Shown: positions 1 to 13,100 of the stretch, piece by piece | How the letters are laid out: every line of letters starts with the position of its first letter | Numbering within the stretch: position 1 is the first letter of the stretch | Assembly (NCBI RefSeq): GCF_910596095.1 | Contig: NC_056554.1 | Location: 1,922,001 to 1,986,000, forward strand | Reading direction: 5' to 3' | DNA: 64,000 nt | DNA from: Thunnus maccoyii | Lineage: Eukaryota; Chordata; Actinopteri; Scombriformes; Scombridae | Position numbers and translations under genes: made by a program | Notes under the pieces: generated by a model | What the model saw: the letters and a program-made list of their open reading frames with translations, nothing else | What the model was told of the DNA's origin: nothing | The model's database searches: none

Positions 1-544
1 GGTGTAAACTGCTGATTGGAGTCAGACTTCATGACCAAGGTACCACATTTTATTTTGTTGCTCTTTGAGTGAGTGGCCAAATAGTTCTCCGTTCAGGTTT
101 TATTTTATTTTAAATACCTGCCGGCTTGTGTGCGTGTGTGCTTGGTGAATGTGGGCCTACAAATTTTGATATAAATTTAAATCAGAGGAAATCTTAATTT
201 CACTTTGAGTATATTGTTTACATTTGGAGAGAGTTATTGCCATAACTCCAGTAATTGAAAGAGACTATTATGTCATTGTTTATATGGGAAATTTGCCAAA
301 GTAAATAAGAGAAGTTCATTATTTTGACAACTACTTCCAGTGTGATGTTTGGTTATTTCTTTCACTAGAAGTATTTAACACTGGATATTAGTGACAGTTT
401 GTTTAAAGGAGCGATACACCTATTTCATTGCATTAGTCTAACTTATCAGGTAGATTATAGTGCATAGATTTAATACAAAGGTTAAGTAAAATAGTCTAAT
501 AAGTGTATTGCAATTCATTAGCAGTGATTAAAGGAACCCAAGAC

Positions 545-1175
545 AAATAAAATAGTCTATATAAACAAAAGAGAAACATTATTGTGACTGTGCTAGCAAA
601 CAGTTGCTTATTCACACTTCCAGCAGACACAGAACAACATTAGCCTTCGTGTTTCAACTCCTGAGATGTTCAAAAGCTAGCTAGTAGCTAACTTAGTCTG
701 CTGTTTGCTGGGCAGGTATTGTGTGTATTTCTGAAAATGGAAATAATGTTTAGTACTGGGGGTTTAAGGTGCTACTGCTAATACTTAAAGTAGAATTCTG
801 AATGCAGGACTCTGCATACCTGCATAATTTGAACAAGCTCAACAAAAAATAGTCTATTTACTCGATCCAGCAGTCACAGCAATATTAGCATTCATTAAAG
901 GGTCATGTTTCTGGCCACCTGATGAATCTACTTCAAGTCCAACCCCGCTGCTAGTTTCTAACTTTGTCTGTCTGCAGTTTGGTGGTGGGCAGGTAGTGTA
1001 CAGTAGATTTATCAGAGCTTTTATATTGAAAACAGTTGCCTGCTGTTCAAAACAAGGAACTGCTGATTTGGTGCTAATTTCCTGCAAGGTCATAACTATA
1101 AGCAACTCCTTTCTTATTTCACATAGCCATATGATCCATTGTTAATAGAAAAATAGTGATGAGTGCAACTTTTAT
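545..1175. repeat. Dispersed repeat family A, copy 1
   Basis: This stretch shares long interrupted similarity with 38575-41552. Common blocks include AGCAAACAG...TTCACA, CCAGCAGACACAGAACA, GGGCAGGTAGTGTACA against GAGCAGGTAGTGTACA, and the end block ATTTGATCCATTGTTAATA. I recognise it as a common percomorph interspersed repeat, name unknown. It lies beyond the last visible exon of the NWD-family gene, probably in an intron. I see no coding exon in 1-1181. Confidence 0.7.
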
Positions 1176-1181
1176 CAGTAC

Positions 1182-4100
1182 CTTGACAAGATGAACTCCA
1201 TCGTAGAACACCACCAACAGCTGTCCTTCACAAGTTGTCGTAAAAATGGGAACGTCAACTGAGTCACTCTCTGAATACACAACTTGGCCAGATTCCACCT
1301 CTCTCACCTGAAAAACATATATCTTTGATATACTGAATGAATGGGTCTTTCAGTAGTGTGAAACAGCTCTTGGAGTTACGTTGTTTTAATGGGCCTTTAG
1401 ACTTTAACCTGACAGTTCCCCCCAAAAAAACTTTTTTTCTTTTTTTTTGACCACTCCCAGAGTGATGTACAGTATATCCAAATAATTGTGATTTTTACAT
1501 TTTTTACACTTATATACATATAACACTTACTTCCAAGCTACATTTAGATAAGGCAGAGAAATAGTTCCTCTTAAAGTAAACCATGAAGTAAAATAAAATT
1601 TTGCTGAAGTCCAACCTGCAGACTTGGTCCCATGCGGATTATAAGCATCCTATCATCCAGCCCGAGGGTGAGGGAATCTCCCACAACTCCCCCCACCGCA
1701 TCCAGAGTCCTGATGATACGTCTCTGCTCCAGTTCCCAAAACCTCAGGCTTCCATCTGATTCACTGGTGACACCCAAGGGTCCTCTCTGGCCCCCTCCCA
1801 GGGCAGTCACACTGGTCAGGTGACCTAGTTAAATACACCGTTTTTCAATTTGATTATTTCATTATATACAGTCATAGCACGCAGTCACATTAACACTAAC
1901 ATACACATACTTTAAGTGTATTCATTCAACTCTGTGAAGCCATATATGTTTGATGGGTTACCTGCCAGCATGGTGTGTTGGAGGCCTCCTGGGGGCAGCA
2001 GGCAGGTGGAGGAGGGCAGCAGCACAGGCAGGGAGGACTGGGCACACTGAGCCAGTAGAGCATGGAGGTAGCTAAACTTAAGCGGGTCACCTAGGTCAGA
2101 CACACAGCTTAGAGATTAGCAGATGATGCAGCAAATATTTTGAAATAATTTAGAACTATACACACTCCAGAGTTACCGTAGGCTGATACAAAAACCTTAG
2201 GAAAAAAGTTGCTGTGAAGTAGACTATCCATAATTTGATCAAAGTTGGACTGTCAAACGATACCTTTAGCAACAGGATGGTCCTCAATAACCATTTGTCC
2301 CAATCGACCCATGAGCTGGGAGGCCAGCTGACAGGGATCCTCCTGCAGCACTGCTTGGGACATTTCCAGAGCCCCCGACAGCACTTCCACATCCACCAGC
2401 ACCCTAGGGAGTGAAGATTTATTTACTTTTATTTCATTTATTTGCAAAGATAGACTAGCTGAAGGTTGACAAGATGCAGAAGGAGAGAAGTAAGACTGAT
2501 GCAAAGAGTCCTGATCTGAAGTAGAGGTCAGAACGAGAACTACACCAGTAAAGTCATTCTGCTCAGCAATGCAGGATTGCAAAGGTCAACTGCCTGTTTT
2601 TTTATTTTCATGACTTATAACTTAATGAAGAATCAGTGAGAACCAGCAAGTCATGCTGATGTTAAAAAGTACCTTGATGAGATTTTCTGTAAGCAAACGC
2701 ACTTATTTTCACATCTAGTGTTTGTGACCAAAACATTTTTGGGCCTTATGCAAGAATCACCAGTAAGACTTGCAGATTTGTTCTTAGGTGGCATGTATTA
2801 GTGATTTAAAAGTTTTTTTAAGCTAAGTTGCATCAATAATCTCATTTTATGCATAGTTACCCATGAACAGATAACATTTATCAAGTTGAATTAAGTAATT
2901 TAACACAAGTTTGTGCAGTTCAGAGGGTTTTCTGAATGCAACTTGAAAAACTAGTATGAGCAAACCATATGAAAAAAGTAAGTGAGGTTTAGGATAAAGA
3001 TAGAAAATTTGTCCTGCAAGAGGCTCAATGTGTATGTCATTGAGGTCTAACAAACGTCTTGGATGCATTTCATTTCTCATAAAATATATGAAAAGCTGAT
3101 GTTTTGATTTGCTGTCTCTTTGTGCATTACCAATTATCGGTCAGTGGAATAGTGTGCAACCATTGGTGGGAAGGCGTATCCCATCTCTAAATCTCTAAAC
3201 ATCTTTTCAGTTCTCTTAAATCTTTCCTTGACTCCATTATATTTTCCATCAAGGTCAAAGAAACGCGGTTAGGAAAAGACAAAGGACATATTTTGTCTGA
3301 TGCACCCTGGGATGTTAGTTCTTTGAACCCTAACCCCTCACTTCACTTGTGCTTGGACTGTGGAAACTGGAAAGCGCTGGGTAAACTTTTGCACTCAAGA
3401 ACATTAAATAGAACCAAAGCCAAAATTCAAAGCCAACATCTTCTTGCTCTGAGACAACTGTGCTACCCTGCAAGAACAAGAAAGCTCTTTTTTATCCACT
3501 TCTTCATCGTTGTTGTCTACTATGAAAACCTACAGGTTATCATATATCATGAATATTACATGCAGTGTAAGACAACAGGAAAGCACTCTGTTTTTCTTCT
3601 GATAGTCCCTACTTGTCTGGCAGCACAGCCTTCTTCAGGTCCTCCTCTATGTCCAGGATAGACAAACCCCAGGCCTTATGTAGCAGGAACTCATAGTTGA
3701 AAATGCACTCAGACAGGAAGGGCAAGATTTGGCCTGAGTGGACCAGGTGGTAAGGTAACCCATTGAGTTTCCTCAAATTGAATCTGTAACTTTTAGCCTT
3801 TTGTCCTCCGTCCTCTTCATCATCCAGTGTCCATGCCAGTGGCTGAAATATGTGTGCGTACTGTGACTTTTCCCGGTAGTAGTCAGCATAGTCGGCGTGC
3901 ACTGCCACGCGAGAGTCACTTGTATTTAAATAAAGATCTATGCACACACGGCTCAGCTCAGAATGCGTCCAGCGGTACACCCACGTTCCATCTGTCCTGA
4001 CCTCAGTTAGGTGATGGCCAAGGTCACGTTTCAGTCGAGCCCACAAGACATAAGGAACCCTGGGTTGGCTGGAGGAGGAGGAGGGGTGAGTTGAGGTCAC

Positions 4101-7100
4101 TTCCTGGAGCACCTTCCCATCTTTGGCCAGTAGGTTGAGTAATTCCTGATGACGGACATAAACGTGGATTGAATAAGAATATCAAATTGATCCTTTTCAC
4201 ATAGAAGTCTAAGTTAGAAGCTAGTTGCACATTGGTGTGACTGCCTTGGATAAAATGACAACTTGCATTAAATTGATAGTGACCAAATACCGTAACTGAA
4301 AAAGCAGGATTGTTGCTTGAAGGATGATTCGAGTTTATTAAAGTGTGGCTCATATTTTTATAGTTTTGTCAACAATTTCCATCAGTTATATGAACAATAC
4401 ACTTGGTGAGAGTTAGATCGCCATAATAAAGTCCAGCAGGGCAAGAAACACAAGCAGTGTGAACAAGACAACATATTTTCTACATATAATTAACAGACTA
4501 TCGAAATCAGTTAATGTCAAATGTGAGTAATACTTCTGCACATATTTTGCACATCTTTTTACAAAGCACAAGTCAGGTCATGTATATAGCCTAAGTATTG
4601 TAATGTTTATAATGTATGTAGATTGAATATCATTTACTTGACTTCTTATTTTGTTGTATTTATTAGTTATTATTTGTTTCCTGCCTCACTAGACTGTTTC
4701 TTGCACTGCTGTAACATGCGAATTTCCTCTCTGGGGATTAGTCTGATTGTATCTTAATCCCTCATTGCACAGGAAAAGTGTGTGCATAACTACCAGTAGT
4801 CCGTACACTGTGATGGATGATTACCATGAAAAGTTTGGGTAATAATTTTACCTTCATTTTCTAGTTTGACTAACCTTTGTTCACAAACTGTCTGATCGTG
4901 TGACAAAACTAAAAAAGAAGAAGAAGAAGACCCAAGTTGTAAAAAATCTGAATTACCCTTTAAAATGCCATCCTTCTATTTTTTCAAATACTGTTGAATG
5001 AATATTAGACATCACTTTTAAAAAACTGTCAATGTAATGCAAAAAAGTAGATTAAAGTAGATTAGATATAGTGTATTATCAAGCAAGCAAACTTTATATA
5101 TAGAACTTATATAGAACATATATAGGATTGACATTCTGGGTAAGTGGCACAATTAAATCTGAGGAACTGAACAGTATCTGGATCAATAAAAATAATTTCT
5201 GTTCTTATATAGCACTGAGGCAGTTTTAAACTGTCTAGCTTAATAGAGTTATTATAATTAGAGGAGAGATAGAGCTGTGTGTCATCAGCATAACGAAGAT
5301 AAGAGATATAATGTGGCCAAGGGGCACATAGAAAACAAGATTGGACCAAGAATTGAGCCTTGTGGCACACTGCATATTAATAGGACTGATGATCAGGCAC
5401 ATATTGCTCTGTTGAGTGTAATCCAGCACTGATGCACTGTAATATTGTAAACTTTGGAAAAAGATCAGGTGCAGATTGTAATTAAATGTAGTTTTCCCCA
5501 CCTCTTGAGTGACACCCCAACGTGAAATGGAGATCAGAGATGCAGCCCGTCTCACCAGTTGCCTCCCCAGGTTTCTCTCCAGGCGAGCCAGGAGGCCAAG
5601 GTAGAGGCCCTTCAGGCTGGCTGGAAGGCTGAGGTTGACCTGAGGGGAGAAGGAGGTCCAGAGCAGGCTCTCAGAGTACGCTGCTTCCAGGTACAGAGGG
5701 CAGGGACAGGAGAGACAGGCCTGGACCAGCAGCTGACACTGCTGTTCCTGCAGACGCCGCTGGTCAGCCCGCAGTTTGGCCTCTAATGCTGGCATGATAT
5801 CATCAAGACTGAGTGGAGGAAGGGACAGGACGATGGTACGGGTTGACTGCTGGGGAGGGTGAGAGAAAAAAGTAGATCACATAATTAATTGAGTCTTCAC
5901 TTAGTCTCGCTCCCCTCGACAACTTTACATTCTAGCACGGCAGGTGCAGTTTACAATGATAACAGTGGCTGAGTTACCATAGCTTCTCAATTCTCAACAT
6001 AAAATGTCATCAAGTTTAACTCAGCTCCACTGACCTGCAGAGTGTGAGAGCAGGGGGAGTCAGTGGTTGCAGAAAGGATGAAGTGGACATTTGGAGGTAG
6101 AGGGGTTGAGATCCAGGAGAGGTCTGGACCACACTCCTCTGACAGCTCATCTAACCCGTCCAGCAGGACCACCAGGGGTCTCTCTGCTCCCACCAGGCTC
6201 AACAAAGAGTGGAACTCATTGATCATCTGAGGGACACCCTGAAGAATAAAATCAAAATGCAGTATGGGTACTATGGCACTACAGCAAATGAATGAATTAA
6301 TTTTTTGATTAATTTCATTAGCTTAGCATATTACTTGGTAGTATATTACAGTATCACAGGCAAAACAGATGTGAAGCTTAAAACTCGCTTCCAGCTAGTT
6401 TTCACATGTTTAGAGTAATGTAGGTGCAGTATATGCACACTGGAAATGCATCACAATGTCAAGTGTCATTTCAACTGTGTACATGAAAAATGGAATGTTA
6501 AATGGTGTACAGTAATGTGGGCACATGGATGACAGCAACATTAACAATCAGCACAACCTGTAAGGTGTGATGAAGCTGTGGATACTAGAGATGGTCCAGT
6601 ACCTCTGACAGCTGTGTGTGGGGACAATAGGCTTCAGCCAGCTGAACACAGAGACTCTGCAGGACAAGACGAATGTTCCTGCTCTCTCCGGTGAGGCCAA
6701 TGAAACGCACCAACACATTCACTGATCTGAACCAATGAGACATAAAAAAAAAAACTGAGGTTCAACCAAGTTTGAATATATCTTAGTTTGTTTGCACTTT
6801 AATATATGTTATCTATATCTGTACATTTAATTTCTATCAATCCATGTTTGAAAATGTGTATGTTGAACACCAAAAACCAAAATAATAATATTTTTATGCT
6901 ACCACCTAATCCTTTCCTCTGCCAGCGTCTCACCCAGGTAGCCAGGAGGGTGCTAGCTGTGCTACTGCAGCCATGGTGGTACTCTTTCCCCAGCCTGGTG
7001 GTCCCAGCAGGAGGATGCATCTGGTTGCTGACTGCTCCACTGCCCTCTTCACATCAGCTAGGAAAAACTGCCTCAAAGTACAGCCCTTCCCTCTGAGGGA

Positions 7101-10100
7101 TGGAGGGAAATCTCACTGGAACTTTGGCATGTAAGAACTACATTCAAATAGTTGTAGTTTACTCTGTAAGTTTACTCTCTGTCCTCTCATTCTTTTGACA
7201 AGAATACTAAAAGCCTGGGCACACTAACATATAATACAGCAAACTTTCATTCAACTTCATTTTAATGGAATGGACAAAGTAAATCAGTGCAAAGTTTTTG
7301 CTTTGACCTGAAATTTGCACAACTGACCTAGCATGGAAGCTATCATAGCCTCAGGTGTGGTGCACCTTCCATTTTTATATAACCATGCTCTGCTGGAGTA
7401 TAAACTACTGCACCAAACAGACATGGTTTTCCCTGACAGTTACATAAACATGACAAATACATAACTGTGTCAACTTATTGTCTTGTTAGCATCTAAGCTA
7501 TCTAGCTTGCTAGCTGACAGTTATTACGCCAACTATCCAGGACAGGGGCTGACTAGAGTTAGCATGTTCTTGGGTCACAGTACTTCGATGAGTAGTCGCT
7601 ACGTTAGAAAGCTTCTTAAACCAACTGTTTTGTGGATGAACTTTGTTGTGCTACTTTCTGCTGTTACCAGGCATTAATAATATTCTGTTAAAAGAGGCTC
7701 AGTAAATTTACTTCATTTTAAAATTTCTGACTTGGGCATCCTCCATTGTTAGTGACAAAAATGCCTCCTGTTTTCATTCCTTATGCCAGCACTGTGTCAT
7801 TTTTCCACAAACAAAAAATTAAGTCACATAACAATTCTACACATTGTGGCTTCAAAAGAGCTATATGTAACTACTTCAAGCTACACTAGGAAATATTTTG
7901 ATGTAAAAAGACAGCATTCTTGTCTACCTAGATGAGGTTGTCACCGTGATGGTAATGGGAAAGGACTCACAGGTGGCGTCCATAGTTAACATGACGCTGT
8001 ATCTCCTCCTGTATCTGCACTCTGGCAGCTTCTTTCCTCACCATGTTAAAAGGGCCTGGGGCTTTGGTGACCTTCATGACTCTGGAATAGACAAGGCATG
8101 AACAGCAGCTGTAGTCAACTCATACAGGGCAGAGATGTTTAATCCTTTATAAAGTGTTTCTGTAAGTGTGTGTGTTGTACTTTTTGAGGGAGTTGATGAC
8201 GGTCCGTTGAACATGAGAGGAGATGCGCTCTGTGTAGAACTGGTGAGATCGGTTGTGTTTGGGGTTCAGACCTTTCCGTCCCCAGCCTACATTACGCTCA
8301 TAGATGTTGGTGTGGCGCAGCTTGATGATGTATACATAAATGAATAAAATGTACAGTACATAAGCTTGGAACTAAGAGACAAGAGGAGTAAATCTACAAA
8401 AGCACACCTGGTGCTCTGTTGGTTTGCTTAACAAGCTGCCAAACAAACATCCACCAGGGGAAAAGTGCACTGCTAAGCTCAGTTTGCAGGCTAGAGACCT
8501 AATTAGCTAGTCAGCTGTAGCACATTGAAGAGCATAAAAATGTTTTTGCAAATGTCATGAATGGTCCATTTAGATGCTTAATTGAGGGGGTCCTTTTTTT
8601 CTTCTCTTTCAACACCACTGCTAACAAAACACCGTCTGTCCTTGATATGTAAGCTTCAGTCAGCAGCACAAGTTTGTTTACAATGTGTGTCTATGCCCCT
8701 GCTGACTCAGCTGTCAATCAAACCCCTATTCTGGCACACACCCTTAGAGCCTTGGACATAAGAGCATTTCTGACGTGTCTCCAAAGATACATTAGACAAG
8801 ATACTTCCTTCTTTTCAATAATAAATAAACATTTAAAAATCACTTTGACATGATCCTTGACTGCAAAAAGGGAAAAGTAATTATGATTACAGTCTGACTT
8901 AAAAGCACACACATTAAATAGCAGCTCTTTAGTTTCATCATAGTTATTACAGACTGACACCCTTTAATAGTAACATTCCATCAAAGTTGCATATCTTCGT
9001 ATGGCCAATAACCAGTTTCAACAAAAAGCCTGTATTCGTCCAGTCCCAGCAAGCACTAACTGAGGTAATAAATAAAGCGAACCCTTTGTTTGATGTCTCA
9101 GTTACAAATAATCTGTTTCAACAGCATTTCAATTACTATACTGTATGTAATTCTGTTTTTAAGACTTGCTCTCCATTAAAATCACTAGCACTTAGCCTGA
9201 ATGTGTGCAAATATTTGTATGTTGTCTTGTGTATATCGTTTTAAAACTGAATACACCCAGAGTTCCACATTAGGGAGTATATTTTTGGTTTTCCTTACAC
9301 TGAATATACCTTTTCATGGAGGCGGTCCATGAAAGACTGGTGGGCTGTGCTGAGTACTGGATCGAGTTGAGCTCCTCCCTTCAGGAGATCGGCGTACAGA
9401 GTGGCATGTTGGTTCTTTAGGTTGTAGTGAAGATCTGGGATGACTCTCTTATAGCAGTGGCAATGTTCCTCTGGTGGAGCCTCATTTACATACTGCAGAG
9501 CTGTCTCTACCTCCCAGTCAAGAACTAAGAAAAAAAGATAATACTGGCAGTTATTGTTTTGTGCCCATTTTGTACAACCTCTGTTTGAAGCATACTGAGA
9601 CCTTTAACTGTTGGGTTTTGGTGTGGTTGTTTTGGTCCATTCTAGAGTATGATTGTGTACAAATCTGCCCAAATGAATCTTATGAAGGAGGAAAACCAAC
9701 CCATTCAAATAAGCTAAACAATGCAGGCTTGAGCAAAGCCAATTAAATCAGGGAATTTTCCTGTGATCCCTAGATAGAACCACCTTGCCAACATACATAA
9801 AACAGAGGACAAGAATAAAAAACAGAATGTTTCCCAACCTTACCTGTCCTGAGTAAAAGTGAGGCCTCTTCTTGCCCCAGTGCCTTGACCACGCAGCGTT
9901 GCAGAACTCCCCACAGTCTCTGGCAGGTAGTGCTCCAGTCCTTCATAGCCTGCCTCCTGTGCTGTCGGTCCATGCTCAATATGTTGGGATGGTGAGTGCT
10001 GTAAAAGTCACCAAAGATAATGAATGGGGCTGTTAGACACATTTTCCAGAGGTTGAACCCTATTAAATCGTTGTGACCCCTTGACCTCTGTTCATGCGTC

Positions 10101-13100
10101 CATTCATTCAACACAGTACCTGAGCTTTCCTCTAGCACCACCTGTATGAGCTTTATATAAAATAAAGCTTATGGATGGATGGCTTGGAAATTTTCTCTGA
10201 TTATTCATGATCCTCAGAGGATGAACCTTTTTGATATTGGTGATCCCATCACCTTTCCTCTATCCTTGCACCAAACCCTAACATACAGGATATTATACAT
10301 ACAGGATGTAAAAGGCTGCCATGACATTTGTTGTGCACATTAACAATTCCCAAAGGAAGAACTTTGGTGAATTTAGTGATCCCTTGACCTGTTCTGTAGA
10401 GCCATTTAGAGGTAAGGGGGACACCAAAATCACAAGTATGTTGTTGGTTTGACACTTTCATATTTTAGTGTGCAGGGAATAGCACAGCTTCAAAGGGTTG
10501 CTACATGTAGCTGCTTTCAATCTTGTTCGTAGTTTTAGCCATGCTAACAGCATTGTTCTAGGAATGGCAATTTCTGTCTGTCGGCGGGTTGGTCATTCAG
10601 TTGGTCGACCACTTTGTTCCAAACAGTAGTAGTAATAACTTTGGCGATCTTTTGGCTTTTCATTTAGCATCATTATCAGATAAAAATTTCAATTTGTCCA
10701 ATACATCTATTTTATTTCCACAATTTTAATTGCTAAAATGATCTCATGTCATAATTTCATGTGTGACCAGAGAGTTTGTTTTTACCTGATGGGAAGTAAG
10801 CGGTAGACCGGAGGAAGACAATTCTCATCAAGCTTGTACCACATTTCGAGTAATGTCAGGTCTTTGTCCAAATCCCCCAGGCTCCTTGCTGCGACAGGGC
10901 TGAGTCTGGCCTCCTCTAAGTCTGAAAACGAGTTGTGGGAACTCTGGCTCAGCAGTCCTGAATTTGTTGCCTGTTCTCCAAAATTCAAATAAGTCCTGTA
11001 AATGGATTCCTGGATAAAACTGCCAGTGCTGCTGTCTGTAGTGATGCTGGACTGGGAGCCTGAGGCAAGAAAGTCTTCCACTGGTTTGTTCTTGGACATC
11101 TGCTGTCTGTCTTCTTCCACAACTCTCACTAAGGCTTCAAAGGCCTCCCTGGTAATGGTGGGGGGAAGGCTTCGGACCTCGTATTTCTGTCCTACAAACA
11201 ACTGACCAACAAAACAGCAAATCACACATGAATTCATCATCCTACATATACAAATATGCTGATTGTTGTGACTCTGCACCATTATACTGTTGAATAATAC
11301 AATAGGATGACATCTTACAACAAAGTTTGGACCCTGGGTTCCCTGACATTGCTTCAGATTCTCCACATGCAGCTCTACAGTGTCGTGGTGTTCAGCGACA
11401 GGGTTTTCAACACCCCTGCGGAGGTCAACCATCCTGAAGTCATAGCCTCTCTGCTTACAGTAGAGATACAGCTTGGGATACACATTATCCATGAGTGCAC
11501 TTCTCTCTGCAACTGTGTCTGAATCACACACATACACAACGTACAAAAATGTTACGGCTTCCTTCTATATCAAGAGTGAATAATTTTGCTCTGTAAAAAA
11601 TTGATAGACTAATTCAAGAGTTAACAGCAACATTTGCAGCTCTATGAGGCTGTGTGTAGACACAGCAGTGCATTCACCAATATACTAATGTCAGCATGTT
11701 AACATGCTCATAGTGAAAACATGCTGATGTTAGGCAAGTAATGTTTACCATTGCTGCACCTTAGCCATCTTAGTGTTAGCATGCGAATGTGCTAATTAAT
11801 ATGGAACACAAAGTACAACTGAGGCTGATGGGAATGTCATTGGTCATTGTTGATTGGTCATAAGCCAATGTATTGAACAAATTGACATTTTGTTTTGATG
11901 ATGGTGCCAAATGAAAAGTCAGGGGATTCCCAAAGTTATTTCATCCTGAGGGGAACATGAATATCTGTACTGAATTTCATGGCACTCCATCAAATGGTTG
12001 TTGAGGCATTTCATTGTGATCCAAAAAATTTCAACCTGCTGGAGGTGCTACAGGAAGAAGCAGGGGATCACCAAAAGCCTTCTTCCTCTGGGAACCATGA
12101 ATTTCTGTAAATAATTTCATGGTAACACATCCAGTAGTTGTCCAGAAATTTCAGTCTGGACCAAAGCGCACACAACAGTATGAAAGTGTCAAACCAACAA
12201 CATACTAATGACATCAATGTTTTCCAAGTGTTTGCCTCTCAATGGCACTACAACAAATTCATCAAAGTTCTTCCTCTATGGTATTGGTCCTCCATTAGTA
12301 TTGTTGCTATGACTACCTGCAGTGTAATCTAATTTGCAAACTGTGGTTAAAATGTTGAATGGAACCAAATTTGAGGTGACTCGAACAATGGCCAGTCAAT
12401 CAAAAATAAGTACAGTATTTTCCATGGACTAAACATGAATGATCAGATTTTCAATTCTTACCTTTGTATCCACCACATATGTAGACCATGAATCTCTTCT
12501 CTTTGAGAGGAAATGGAGGCTCCTCCTTTCTTTGAACCTCACTGGTCATTGGATCACACAACATGTATGGGATTGGTAGTTTGTTGTCCTCACTTGTTTT
12601 GTCTAAATCATCCTTGTTTGAGTTAGCTAACCCACTATCTGTCTCTCTGTCCTCCTTATTAATACAATCATTGTCCTTTCCCTTGCTTTCTTCTTCCTCA
12701 TCTCCTCCCACAAGTGCCTCCATGCTCCTTAGTAACTTTGGCGAGTCCTCAGTTTTTCTCCCATATTCATGTAGATCTAGTAAGACCTTGACAGTCTTGA
12801 CCTGTTAGCAAAATGAATATTTGGCAGGTAATTTAAGTAAAGCATTATGCCGTTTAAATGACAAAGTTATATCTTTATACTTCAAAATACCTTGAAACAA
12901 TGGCCATAGCGCAGTATCTTCGTTGTTCTGTCCTCTAAGAATGGGTTATCTGGGGTTTTGCATGTTTGATGCAGCTGTACCATATACTGAAAGACATATG
13001 GGATCATCCAGTGGTAAAAATCAAATTTGGGATTGTTTCAGTAATAAATGAATAGTAAAGTAAATTTGCAAACATTTGGTGCTCAGCGTTGTCTGTAGCA

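Noticed and set aside
854..1105. Possible further WD exon left of 1182
   Set aside because: The segment aligns with interspersed repeat family A rather than with WD repeats.
3293..3661. 122-residue plus-strand open frame
   Set aside because: It overlaps antisense the exon 3613-4145 and intron sequence. No domain is recognised and there is no upstream promoter or splice support.
5235..5795. 186-residue minus-strand frame read as one exon
   Set aside because: Its first part is exon 5502-5849 of the NWD-family gene. The rest runs through a donor site into an L2 fragment, so the single-frame protein is not real.
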